DNA of 64,000 nt from Cotesia glomerata (taxonomy: Eukaryota > Arthropoda > Insecta > Hymenoptera > Braconidae), in assembly GCF_020080835.1 (NCBI RefSeq), contig NC_058166.1, positions 10,999,672 through 11,063,671 of the forward strand, in the 5' to 3' direction. Below the pieces are notes generated by a model, which saw only the letters and a program-made list of their open reading frames with translations, had not been told where the DNA came from and ran no database searches. Positions 48,703 through 60,749 of this stretch are shown here, piece by piece. How positions within the stretch are numbered: position 1 is the stretch's first letter; every line of letters begins with the position of its first letter. The position numbers and the translations under genes are program-made.

Positions 48703-49776
48703 ACCCATATAGGAAAGAACAACGGGCCCAGGCTTGGCCCAACTCTGTGAAACTCTGGCCCAAGCTTGTAAGCCAGAGTTGGCCCAGCCTTGGTGGAAGT
48801 CTGGAATGATAACATGGGACCACGGTTGGTTGCCATGACTGGGCCAAGCTTGGTTGCCATGGCTGGGCCAAGCTTGGTTGCCAGGGCTGAGCCATAGTTA
48901 ATTTTCAAAAATTTTATTTCTGATGTAGAGCTAACGCAAATTCAGACCGCTTAACTCTTAATTTAAACCTAATTTTCGCAAAGTAAAGAAATAAAGTGAA
49001 ATTCGCATCCGTCCTAACCGAGATTCGAACCCGAGCCAAGCGCTTGCCAGACCGATAAATAACCCCTACACCGTACGACCGATATGTTGAAATACATCTC
49101 ATCATTCTCATAAACTAAATCTATAAGATGACGGTTTATTTATATAACTTAGGATATTTAATATTGTTTTTTGATGAAAATTAACTATTTTTTACAAATG
49201 TTTATTAGGTAAAAAAATGCAAGAGCCAATTTCTAATGTTACTTTAGACTTTGTAAATCGTTCTGTACATTTTTAATATTTTATTATAAATTTTAATGTT
49301 TAAAATTATCAACATTAAAAATTCAACTGTAAATTATTATCTTTTAATTTTTTAATATCATATCAATCTTGATGATATGTAATTGTTTTTGTTAAATAAT
49401 AAATTTTCGATTGTAGCATTAGCTAATAAATATTCGTTAAACAAAGAATATTTACTGTTAAAAATTATAATACTTAATGATTATTTAACTTTAGATTTTC
49501 CATTGAATGGACAAGACTAGGTAACCCATCCTTGGCCTAAGTCTGGCGTACCATCAAATGGCCAGAGCTAGGTGAGCCAGTCTTGGCCCAAGACTGGCGC
49601 GCCATTGGACGGCCGAGGCTAGTTAACCCAGCCTTGGCCCAAGTCTGGTTCACCAAAGGAACGGCCAAGGCTGAGTTCTCCAGTCTTGGCCCAACTCTGG
49701 GATGCCAAGCCTGGCGTCCCAGTGTTGGCGCAAGCTTGGCCCCGTCGTTCAACTCTGGGGACTCCCTACATGGGAA
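48703..49776 (-). mobile_element. Terminal-repeat element W5, long copy
   Basis: Ends ACCCATATAGGAAAG (48703-48717) and the inverse CTCCCTACATGGGAA (49762-49776). Read on the minus strand: word array of GTTGGCGCAAGC/CTTGGCCCAAG type (49770-49510), AT-rich body (49500-49130), tRNA-derived SINE S2 (49100-48900), second word array (48895-48720). It includes the segments missing from the 480-bp copy at 30285. Confidence 0.7.
48900..49105 (-). repeat. tRNA-derived SINE (family S2)
   Basis: Minus strand: GGTGTAGGGGTTATTTATCGG as A-box region and GGGTTCGAATCTCGG as B box, followed by the 3' body ending GCGTTAGCTCTACATC. The three copies in the window sit at the same place in W5 relatives, so the SINE probably inserted once into an ancestral W5. 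Confidence 0.6.
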
Positions 49777-49779
49777 GGG

Positions 49780-52070
49780 AAAAAATCAAAGTAGTGTCTA
49801 CAGAGTAGAGTATACTAGACTAGTAAATGCAGTCTCATGTAATCTAAATTGCGACTTTATTAGTAATTACATTTGATAAATTGTGAATGTAATTTTTTGT
49901 AATAATAGAAACTCAAAATTGAATAAATATAGCCCCATAGAATTACAAAGTGAATGTAATTTTTTTTGTAACTTCATATGCAAATGTAATTATCATAAGA
50001 CGATATATAAAAGCATCCAATTATCTTAAAAGTTTTTTAATTACAGACAACAAGGTAAACAATTTGTCGTATGGATTTTGTTCTATATAGATAAACATAA
50101 AAATTTGTTTTAAAGTTCCAAAATGTGTATATATTAAAGAATTTGATTATCAAATTATTACTCACACGTAGAAAACTATATTCTATAGCTAAATCATGGA
50201 TGTAAAACATCTGAGTTAAGTTTCTGCACGTGAAAATAATTAATTGATATACTAGATTTATCGAAGTATCTAGAAATTTGATCAGAACAAAACTTTTTTC
50301 AGTTAAAGGTCAGTTTTTGTTTTTAATTATAATTGTTCTATTGTTATTATTTCAAAATTATCTCATAAAAAAATTATCATGATTTTTTTAAACCAAATTT
50401 ATTTATAAATATTTAATGAATGTAATAAAAAATACAGGATTTAAAAAATATTTTTTATATACAAAAATTTAGGATAAATGTAAAATTAATAAAATTTCAA
50501 GTTTAAATTTAAGTAGAATTCGGTCGTTAAATAAATAAATAAAAAGATGTAAATGAATAAATAAATAAATAAATACATAAATTTAGTGAGGTGTGTAAAA
50601 ACGACAAAGTGTAAATGACAAGCCTGATTAGAGCAATAAAGAAAGTAAATCGGTGAATAGAAAGGTGAGAAAAAGAGCGATAACATTTAAGTATTTTTAT
50701 GTATTTATTTTTTCCTCTTCTTTTTAACTTTACTATCATTATTATTGTTGGAAGAAGGAAGGCTCAAGAAGTAAAGGTAGCCCTCTTCTACAGTAGTGTA
50801 CAAATGGACAGACGACTGATGGCCGGGTAACCCAGATTAACCGCGTTCAACCGATTCCAAGAGTGCGTTCGCCAGTACCGTGGAGTCCTCCGTCCGCGAG
50901 CCGACTTTAAACTGCTCGATTTAGTACCACTGCTTTATCGATTTTTCGTTCCTTTTTGAATGTTTAACAACTTTATTTTATTCAAGTTTTTGTATATAAC
51001 TCTAAGCAAAGTTGAATTAGTATTCAAGATTTGTTATTAATCAGTGCGATAAATATTTTTGTTGTTTAATTACTTTGAGATTAAGGACTGTGTTAACAAC
51101 ACGTGTAAGTATTTTTTTTTTCCATTAATGTTTGCTGTGTGACAAGTGGCCTTGAGAGAGCACAATAGTGATAGTACGGTGAATGACCGGTGTGTATTGA
51201 CCATTAAATAGTTTACATTATTGTTATTAAATTTATATACAGGAACAGGAATCCGGAAAAAATAAGGCTTTGTAAAGTTTAACCATGTATCCAGGGCAAA
51301 ATAAAACATTAGATTTTAGGAATTTCAGGATTCTATTTATTTTTATTTAGCTAAAAATTATTTTTAGGCAAATTATTTTAAAATCTAAAAACATTGGAGG
51401 ACTTGAAAGAATTTTGAAATTTAAAATAAAAATTTTTTGATATTTTGGAAAGGTGTAAAAAATTCGATTATTTTTTTTTTTAATTTTGATTATTTTTTTG
51501 GGAAGTTTAGTTGCGTAATTTTTGGAATTATTTTTAATTTCAAAATTTCAATTTCAGATACAATTTTTTTAATGCTAAAAAAAAAATTTTTTAAAGTCAA
51601 AGTTAGAAAATTACTACATTTTTGTAAAAGTAATAAAATTTCAAAAAATAACAATTTAAAAAAAAAATTCGGAGTAGATTTTGAAAAATGCAGATTTTAA
51701 TTTTTGAAAATTTTGGACATTCAGAAAAAATTACTACAAAATGTAAACATGTATTCTTGTTATGAGAAAAAAAAACAATTTTTTGATGTAGAAAGTATTA
51801 AAATAACAATAAAAAATTATGAGTAAATTTACGATCCATGCAAAAATAAATATCCACCAAGTAAACATCGTTATAATAAACTACATCAATTTTTTACTCT
51901 ATTTTTTAACAGCAATTTAGTTCTTATTGCCCATTATTATCCATAAACAAATACTAAACTAAACTCAATTATTATAACTTTTTACTTCTAGCTAACAAGA
52001 TGATAATGCAGCCGAGCCATTTTTGATCTTAAATAACAATAATCACGCTCAAGATTGCTGAGAGCCAGCA
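49780..52070 (+). other. Upstream and 5' UTR region of the second Osiris-like gene
   Basis: 50740-51100 is less AT-rich and probably holds the promoter and first untranslated exon. A donor (ACACGT|GTAAGT, about 51103) and an acceptor (CTTCTAG at 51991) suggest a 5' UTR intron. The second exon starts at 51992 and carries a short upstream ORF before the ATG at 52073. No clear TATA box. The rest is AT-rich, with TAAA repeats at 50530-50580. Confidence 0.4.
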
Positions 52071-52072
52071 AA

Positions 52073-55000
52073 ATGGCTTATAAAAACACCTGGAGTCATA
52101 AAAAATCTCATCATTGTTATTATTATTACTTAATAATTGCAATTACATTTACTTGTTGTAATGCACTGGAGGCCAAGGCCGAGGTGAACGAGACAGAAAG
52201 CAATGAAGTTACGTCTAGCAACGTAGATCACAATTGGATGGACGATAAGCCTGATTTATCCCATCCACATTCTTTCAAAAATAAGCCCAGCAAATTTGAT
52301 GTCGACGTTTCTGGGCTCACTTACACCGACAACAATTCTTCTCAATCTCACAGTCCAAATCCAAATTCAATAGACACCAAAGCTTGCAAAGGCTCAGCTA
52401 CCAAATGCCTAAAAAAAGATTTGGAGGATTTTTTAGACGACGTCAAGGGTAAGAGCATCCTCGACGTTACCGACTCAGTGCAAATAGAAAAGAGAACAAA
52501 TTCCACGGGTGTGGATCCGCACGAAAGTTTGTTTGATAAAGTTCACAGGCTGACCAAAAATTATGTTCTAAAAATAAAACTGAACCAATTGAGACAGCCG
52601 AGAACGTTTTTTGGTTGTAAGTTAATTTATTTCTCGATTTTATATCGCTTTTGTTATTAACAAAACGCTTAAAAGCTTATTTAATGCCGCTTTGCTATTA
52701 AAACTGTTGTGATTAATTATAGTCAGTTTTTTTTGTTAATTTTTTGAGTAATTAATACTTTGTCTTGGATATTTGGGGAATTTTCGAGCTGAACATTTGA
52801 AAAAGACGATATTTGTATATCGAAGATACAATTAAAAATTATCGTAGGTAGTAATTTCATGGAGAAATATAGCTTTAAAATAATTCAAAATTTAGGATGA
52901 AACAAATTTTTTAAAAATTCATTCATAAATAATTTTCAAACTTGGAACAATTTGGTACTAATGCTTATGGAAAAATACTACATGTGATCAGATCTAAAGA
53001 AGCAAATGTACTTAGATGTTCAAATCGGCTCTATATGTTTAGATCTGGTCTAAAATAAGAATTTTTTTTTAGCTATTAAAAATTATAATTGTCAAATTGA
53101 ATAAACTAATTTAAATCAAAATTCTTTTGCGTATGCGTACTAAGAAGTCACATTCAAACATTCAATTAGTTTTTATCAACCTTACTTTTTACGAATTTCT
53201 TTTATGAATTTGATTAACATAAGGTAAAAGCCCCAATAGATGATCATGTACCAGTATATGATCACTCCATGTATTTGTATATCTATATTCACAAATATAG
53301 TTATACAAATACATGGAGTGATCATATACTGGTACGTGATCATCTATTGGAGCTTTTACCTTACTATTATTTTAACTATACAATTGAAACGTAATCAAAG
53401 TAATAATGTTAATATTATTTAAAATTTTTTTTAATGTCGTGAAAAAGTAACTGCTCGCTATGAACGATTGCATGAATTAATACAATAAAAAAGGGGCAAA
53501 ATTTATAAATATTTTTGAAGAAAACTTTAGCAGCAAGAAATAAAGACTTGAAGATCGTGACCTTTGATGGAGAGCGCATGGCTTGACTAACAGCAACTAA
53601 ACGCTAAAAATGCCTGGTAAAATTTTGCTTTCAGCTTTGTCGGATGGAAAGAATCCATTTTTAACAGGCTTTGGACTTGGTTTTTTAGCGTTCGGTTTGA
53701 AGAAGTTGCTGTTACCGTTAATCATAGGTGCCCAGGTTATTAAAAGTATCCTGATAGCACTTTTTTTGCCGAGTATCATTGGAAGTATTGGTAAAATGGT
53801 TGGAAAAGGTAATTAGTTGTTACTTAGCCACTAAATTCAAATAATAGTTATCATGAATTATAATCAATATTCGCTTATTTTTATTGTTTATTCAATTTGA
53901 GCGGGTTCATCAGTTTTTGTGACTGTTTAGCAGGGGTTTCATCGTTCGCACAGTCTTCACAAGGTGTCACTGCGACGCCGGATGAAAACTTTGAATTCAA
54001 AGACAACTCTGATTTCTACAATGATGATTATCTGGCGAAACAACCCTTGGGAACCTTGCCAGCATCTGCTATGTACGAGGAAGGAATGATGCAAGTTCAG
54101 AAACCAGACTCGCGGTATTCTTTTATTGACTCAAGATTGTCACCGGTCGCCATGCTTAATGACAGATACTATACCAGGCATGCTGCTAATGGTTATGCGA
54201 AAAAACAAGACTTCAAGGTAATGCTCATTCACTTTGCACGCCTCATAACGCGAACACAGTTGAGGTAGTGCTTTACGATTAACACATTAAGGTCAAGCAA
54301 TTTTGTGGATTTAAAATGCTTCTATTACAACCATATTGCACTAATCAATGTTATATTTTCTAAAAAATTATTTTATATCGCTACATTGAGAGAAAAATTT
54401 TTTTTGAAAAAAATGGGCATTTTTGTGATAAGAAATAAAATTTTTAACACAGTTATTTCTTAGTTGAAGAAATAAAAAATTTTCTTACAGTAACTTTTGT
54501 GTTGAAAAAAATTTTTTTCAAATTAGAATAAAACAATATTAGATAGAAAATTTACGAATTTACGAAAACAACTAAGTTCTTATTACAACATAGCTTATTT
54601 TTTCAAAAGAAATTTTTTCTCTCAGTGTAGCGATATAAGGGTTGATTTTTATTTTACTATGTATATAACAGCAGGTCGAATTATTAGAAACTACTTTGCC
54701 CTCATGATCATATAACGTAAGTCAGATCATAGTGGGATACTTTGGTCAAATTTAACTAACAATTAAAGTCCTTTTCAATTGATTTTTTCAACATTTTGCA
54801 AAATAAGTAAAAATTTATCCAAAAAAAAACTTTAACGCTGATTATATTAAAGTATTTTATAATTGAAAAATTACATTAGATTTCTCAAACGTGTTGTCAA
54901 CTGTATCTTTGGTGCAGCTTTGAAGCACTCTGTTTTTTAAATTAATGAATAAATAGAAAAATGTTTTAAATTGTATCTGTGGAAAATTTTACTCTTTACA

Positions 55001-58000
55001 AACTCTCAATTAGTTGTATTTTCTGTGATTTCAATATAGTTTGAGCTATTTTGAAAAAATTGAGAAAACTTGTGAATTTTCGGAAAATTCTGCTCAGACA
55101 TTATATAGAATTTTGTATAATTACATAGAATTTTATATAATTATATATATTTATATAAAATTTTAAGTTAACAATTATGTATAATTAGATAAAATTATAT
55201 ATAATTATGCAAAATTGTATAAAATTATACACAATTCTATATAGTTTTGAATAATTATATATAATTTTATATAATTATATAAAAAAATTTCCCCGGTAGA
55301 TAAAATTATGTATAATTATATAAAAATATATAAAATGATACATAATTTTATATAATTATATATATTTATATAAAATTTTAAGTTACCAATTGTGTATAAT
55401 TAGATAAAATTATATATAATTATATAAAATTATACATAATTTTATATACTTTTGTATAATTATATATAATTTTATATAATTATATCTTACTATATAAAAT
55501 TTTTTGTCCCCGGGTAGATAAAATTATATATAATTATGTATAAGTTTATATATTTATATATAATTAGATCAAATTATATATAATTAGACATAATTTTATA
55601 TAATTATATATAATTTTTTTTCCCCGGGAACCTCTTATAACTTTTGAACGGCTTGACCGATTTCATAGCGGTTGACGACATTTGAAAAAACTTGACCAAA
55701 CTTAGATTTTGAATACAATTTGAGTCGATTTGGGCCGGTAGATTTTGAGAAATCTAAAAAAAACTACGAAAAAAAAATTTTTTAAATGTGGTTTTTTGGA
55801 ATAACTCTTAAACGGCTTTACCGATCGATTCCAAAAACTAATCAGCTCTTAAGCTTAAATAATTGCATCGATCGCTGTCAACGCTATCAAAATCGGTTAA
55901 GTTGTTCGTAAGATATCGTGAACGAAAAATTTGGGAAAGAGTGTTTTTCTTACATAACTCCGACATTTCTTCTTAAATTGTTTTCAATTCCAGAAAATAA
56001 TTTTTAGAGCTTAAAAAACTATGTTGATCGCCGCCAAGAACGTGAAAATCGGTTGATTGGTTCGAGAGATATCGTTGACGAAAAATTTGGGAACAAGTGT
56101 TTTTTTACCATAACTCCGACATTTCTTTTCGGATCGTTTTTGATGTGATGATACAACTAGAAGAGCTCAAAAAATTACGTCGATCTTCTTCAAGAACGTC
56201 GAAATCAGTTGATTGGTTCGTGAGATCCTTGTTGAAAAAATTCGGAAAAGGGAATTTTTCAAATTCCTCCAAAATTTTTGGTCTGATTAATTCGTGTTCA
56301 GTAGTAAATCACAGAACTTAAAAACTGCGTCGAATTAATTTTCAACCGCGTAAAAATCGGTTTATTCAATCAAAAGTAATTGCAGTTCGAAAATTTTAAG
56401 AATAGTGTTTTATTAAATCTCTATCAGACTTTTGAGCTCGAAGAGCTCATAAGCATAGAACAGCTAACTCTTTGAGCTCGAAGAGCTCAAAATAACAAAT
56501 AAATTGTTTTTTTGAGCTTGAAGAGCTCAAAAACGTCATTAGTTCAATTTTAAACGCCTAGGTATGGAATTAACGGAAAGTTACAGGGATAGCCTTCAGA
56601 GTCAACCGTTTTCCTAATTTTTTTTCTAAAATTTAATGAGCATTGTGAGGCGTGCACTTTTGGATCATCTTAATTTTTCGTTCAATTTTCCATAAAAAAA
56701 TTTTTCGATCGGTCATACATGCCTAATTTTCGGGTCTGACCATATATGGGCATTGCAGAATGTATTAAAAATTATATATGGACACTTCAAACCGTGTTAG
56801 ATAATTATTTCTTTAATGGTATCATCAAAACTTCAAATTTTTAATTTTATATGATCTATAACGATTGCAATTTGCTAGCTGAGTTGAACGCACGACGAAT
56901 AGTTTTTAAAAAATATTTTTTTGAGGAAAATAAAATTATTACTCTGTTGATTCTTGTTCGATTTTAAAAATACTATTTTTTACCAAACTTCTGTTATGAT
57001 ACAAATAAAAAGTTCTGCAAAATCATTCTTAGTCTCACGAGCGGAAGACCATGCGTTGTTCAATGAAAATTAATAGTATTATGAGTATGGTATTTATACA
57101 TTTTATTATTTGAAAGTATTATACTATTTATTTTATTAATAAAAAAGACTTATCACAAGAAATAGAAAATAAATTTTATAGCGAGATTACAATCAAATTT
57201 TTATCGTAGTTTAATTTATTTGTAATAAAAAAGCGATAAATTATCTGGTGAGATAGATGGAAAAACTAATTAGATCTTTTAAGATTATTCTCAGATCTTT
57301 CCGAAACACCGCTTAGATAATATCATAATAATAGCTAGAAAATACATAAATTAATCGTTTCCTATTTCGACCTACATGAAGCATTTTTCCAGTAACGGAA
57401 CTGTCGGAAGATGTATAATGTATAATACTTTGGTACTATACATGCGGCACAGGGAAATGAGAATTATTGAACTGATAATAAATAATAAGCAGGAGTCAAA
57501 AGTAAAAAAAAAAATAACACTAACGGATTTGTTTCCTCAGATTAATTTAGTTCTTCTTTACGTCTTATGAAAACAATTCTTCACGCGAGCTTGATACATG
57601 TTGATCTGTTTATTCCTATTAAGTCATATACCTTGACGTTGTTCGATTTATTATCTCCATTAAATAAAAAGACAAATTTTTCTTTATTATTATAACTAAT
57701 AAATTTGCACGACTTAAAATGCGAAAGTCCTCTACGATTGACAAATGTTTTTCGCTTTCTTTCTGTGATCATTTTTATTGCAATACTCTTGTGAGTTCAT
57801 GTAACTAAAATAATTTATAGACCATCATACATGATACAGACAATTCAATTATGATCAATTAAAATTTTTAACTTCCCGCTAAGAAAATCTCAGATATTCA
57901 AAATCGAGAAATTATTGGTTTTACCCCGTTTTACAAAAATCGAGTTTTCATCAGATCTCGACGTTTGAGGGTCACAGGAAGCTTCCCTGACTATCCCCGG

Positions 58001-58045
58001 GAGGGTGTCACTATGTCTGTATGTATGTATATATGCATGAATGCA

Positions 58046-58126
<81 letters not shown>

Positions 58127-60578
58127 GTATGTAAACCTCTCATAACTTTTGAATGGCTTGACCGATAAGATCGCGGTTGGTGCCATTCGAAAGGGCTTGT
58201 CCGAATTTAGATTTTGGATCGATTTGGACCGATAGATTTCGAAAAATCTAAAAAAAACTAAAAAAAAATTTTTTCAAAAGTGATTTTTTTGGAATAACTT
58301 TTGAACGGCTTTATCGATCAACTCCAAAAACTAATCAGCTCTTAACCTTGGAAAACCATGTCGATCGCCGCTAATCCGTTAAAAATCGGTTGATTCTTTC
58401 GAGAGATATCGCGTGTATAGCTCTTTTGAGCCCAGGAAACGGCCTCTTCGGAGGTAGGCGAAAGCCTCGCCATATATTCTTCTTCGTTCGAGAGATATCG
58501 TGCGGGAAAGCAAACCCAAAAAAATGTTTTTTCGGAATTACGAATGCCACCAACCGCGTGAAAATCGGTTCATTCATTCAAAAGTTATTGCGGTTTGAAA
58601 ACTCCAAAAATAGTGTTTTATCAACCTTCTATCAAACTTTTGAGCTTGAAGAGTTCAAAAGCATAGAAAAGTTATCTTTTTGAGCTTGGAGAGCTCAAAA
58701 CAACATATAAATTGTATTTTTAAGCTCTTCGAGCTCAAAAACTTCGTAAATGCAATTTCAAGCGCCCAGGTCTGGAATTAGCGGGAAATTGCAGGGATGG
58801 CATTCAGGGTCAACCGTTTTCCTAATTTTTTTAAAATTTATTTAGAGCAATTTTTCTGGTTTAAAGTTGATATTTTTAGTTTCATTAGATAATTGAATTA
58901 CAATAATATTTTTTTTACAATATAATAAATACCTAGAAAAAATTATTGGAGAAAAATCTAACACTAAAGCAATGATTATTACTTTCAGTTTTTCTTCAGT
59001 TTATGGTGGCAATAAAGGAAATGACGTACATAGATGGTGTGTTTTAAGCGCGCGTAATTTAAAATCGAATAGTCGGTTTGACTTAATGAAGTTGTTTGCA
59101 TGACCTACGATAAATTTTGTCCTGTATTCGCATGCACGTGATAATAACAGCTGGTGTTAAGTTTAGTAGAGAAAATACCGCGAAAATGAACTTTTATCAA
59201 GAGAAAAAATCTTAGACCAAGAATACCGTTTTGAAGAAAATGGTTATCTATTCAAAAAAAAAAATTCTTAAACTCAGAATAAATTCTTGGCTTGATTTAT
59301 TTTTGATTTAAGGGGGTCTTCTGGTTTGACGCCCTGATTTTTGAGCATTTTTTTGGGATTTTTTTGTAAAGACCGATGAAGAGATAGAACTTTAAACTTT
59401 TTTACCATATTTATACATATTTCAAGAGTATACAGTTTAATTCTTACCTGAAAACATTCAGTAGAATTAAAGTTATAGTGGTCTGAAGACACCTGCCTCG
59501 AAAAAAATTGACGCTCACTTCCTCCATGAGATCAGCTGATTGGCTTATCTGAAACTAAAAAACCCGGCGGGGTTTTAATCTATATACTTAAATACACCAA
59601 GTGGACTACGATCAAAAAAAAAATTTCAAAATTGGATTTTTGAGAGACTTCGGAACAAAAAAGTTCGAATTTCAATTTTTCTTTGTCAACTTTTTGAAAC
59701 AAAAAAATATAAATTTTTAAAATTTTTTCTCTTGACTCAAGAAAACCATTTTCTTGAAAATGTTATTCGTGGTTCAAGATTTTTTCTCTCGAATCAAGTT
59801 ATCTCCTATTATTTATATTTGTCATTGTAATTATCAACTTATTTATCATTATAATATATTTTTTATTAAAAATTTAATAAACTTTATGAGTCATGCATTT
59901 AAAAATTTTTTGAATTTTTAGTTATTGTTACCAAAATTTCACCATTTTTCTATCACATTTTGTCAATTTATCTACATCAAAAATATTTTTACGATTGATT
60001 CAACAGCTAGAATGCAATAAATTCTTATTTTATCGAATTTTTAATGTATCGTCAATGAATCTCACTAAAGTTTCTTATTTTACAAATTTTGTCTAATAGA
60101 AATCATTATTTAAGAATAAAATTAACAAAATAACATAATAATTTTTAATTTCCAGGTATTTCACGAGATTCCTTCAAGTTCTCTTCTTCTAACAAACTAT
60201 GATCCATTCTACTCACCCTTGCTTTCTCGACTGGACGCAGTATTTTCCCGTCTTGGACACACCACTGAGGGATGTCGCGAATACGCGGTATGTGCCATGT
60301 ACCGCAGCCCGGCCCGTTTTGCACCGTATTCTAATCTGATATCAGCTCAATTATCCCGCGAATTGAACGAATTACGTCGACCGGCGAGTGACAATCCCGA
60401 AACGCTGAGATTTTTCCGGTACATGAAAGCCGCTAAAGATGGCCAGGATGGAGTGAAGTGCGAAGACGTTTATGTAAATTGTGAAATCGCCAGGGATGAT
60501 CCTAGTTTAAGGCAAAATCAAGCCATGCTTGCAACCTATCAGGATATCGACAAACTTGTTCACGCCAGAAAATTATAG
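52073..60578 (+). CDS. Osiris-like protein with four-cysteine C-terminal region, 474 aa
   Basis: Exons 52073-52616, 53635-53808, 53934-54217 and 60156-60578, all in frame (GGTT|GTAAGT, TTTCAG|CTTTG, AAAG|GTAATT, AGCAG|GGGTT, CAAG|GTAATG, TCCAG|GTATTT). The ATG at 52073 precedes a signal peptide (about 16-36, YYYYLIIAITFTCCNALEA). The middle has CKGSATKCLKKDLEDFLDD and then a hydrophobic stretch about 192-232 (FLTGFGLGFLAFGLKKLLLP, LIIGAQVIKSILIALFLPSI), as in Osiris proteins. The last exon is distinctive: GCREYAVCAMYRSP (C374, C379), FAPYSNLISAQLSRELNELR, RFFRYMKAAKDGQDG and VKCEDVYVNC (C436, C443). I cannot name the C-terminal module. An acidic, charged linker (exon 3) separates the halves. 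Intron 1 holds a hairpin MITE; intron 3 (5.9 kb) holds AT arrays and two R1 copies. A polyA signal follows at 60724. Confidence 0.75.
53222..53361. mobile_element. Palindromic 140-bp MITE, copy 2
   Basis: The same length and nearly the same sequence as 15481-15620; ends AGGTAAAAGCCCCAATA and inverse, TA on both sides. It lies in intron 1 of the Osiris-like gene. Confidence 0.85.
54376..54635. mobile_element. MITE with TATCGCTACA ends
   Basis: The ends TATCGCTACATTGAGAGAAA and the inverse TTCTCTCAGTGTAGCGATA bound 260 bp of AT sequence with TTTTTTGAAAAAA-like words. It is in intron 3 of the second Osiris-like gene. Confidence 0.65.
55095..55627. repeat. ATAATTATATAAAATT word array
   Basis: About 530 bp made of variants of TATATAATTATATAAAAT, divided by C/G-containing joints TTTCCCCGGTAGATAAAA (about 55289), TTGTCCCCGGGTAGATAAAA (about 55507) and TTTCCCCGGG (55620). 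The CCCGG joints recall the ends of the elements at 26074 and 27641. It directly abuts R1 copy 4, in the place of that copy's left part. Confidence 0.7.
55628..56622 (+). repeat. Compound dispersed repeat R1, copy 4 (left end missing)
   Basis: Starts at CCTCTTATAACTTTTGAACG. Five or so diverged units of about 100 bp, then three GAGCTC hairpins (about 56433, 56474 and 56515) and the GGTATGGAATTAACGG right end. No left part and no GT tract. Confidence 0.8.
57869..58830 (+). repeat. Compound dispersed repeat R1, copy 5
   Basis: AACTTCCCGCTAA at 57870-57882, GCGCGC then (GT)n at about 58047-58124, diverged units, and hairpin words at about 58640, 58681 and 58720. A foreign GC-richer piece lies at about 58415-58490 (CTCTTCGGAGGTAGGCGAAAG). 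Confidence 0.85.
58840..60155. other. Distal part of Osiris-like intron 3
   Basis: 59170-59300 and 59700-59810 carry the TTCTTGAATCAAG-type repeat in opposite orientation, around a central segment (59310-59650) not seen elsewhere in the window. No exon signal until the acceptor at 60155. Confidence 0.4.
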
Positions 60579-60723
60579 GAACTAAATGTATAGATAATTT
60601 AGATAATTATTTATTTATTTATTAATTTATTTTTTGTTAAATTTATTTATTTTTGACTTAGTTCTAAAGAGTGATTAGTTTTTTGCATCACAGACTGTTT
60701 TGATATCAAAGTGGTTGTTTAAG

Positions 60724-60729
60724 AATAAA
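60724..60729 (+). terminator. Polyadenylation signal AATAAA
   Basis: Canonical AATAAA 146 bp after the TAG of the second Osiris-like gene, followed by an AT-rich region. The likely 3' end of its mRNA is 10-30 bp on. Confidence 0.5.
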
Positions 60730-60749
60730 ACAGACATATTATTATAATT

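Noticed and set aside
57376..57570. Small ORF starting MKHFSSNG in the Osiris intron
   Set aside because: Short, no domain, and the composition is like its surroundings.
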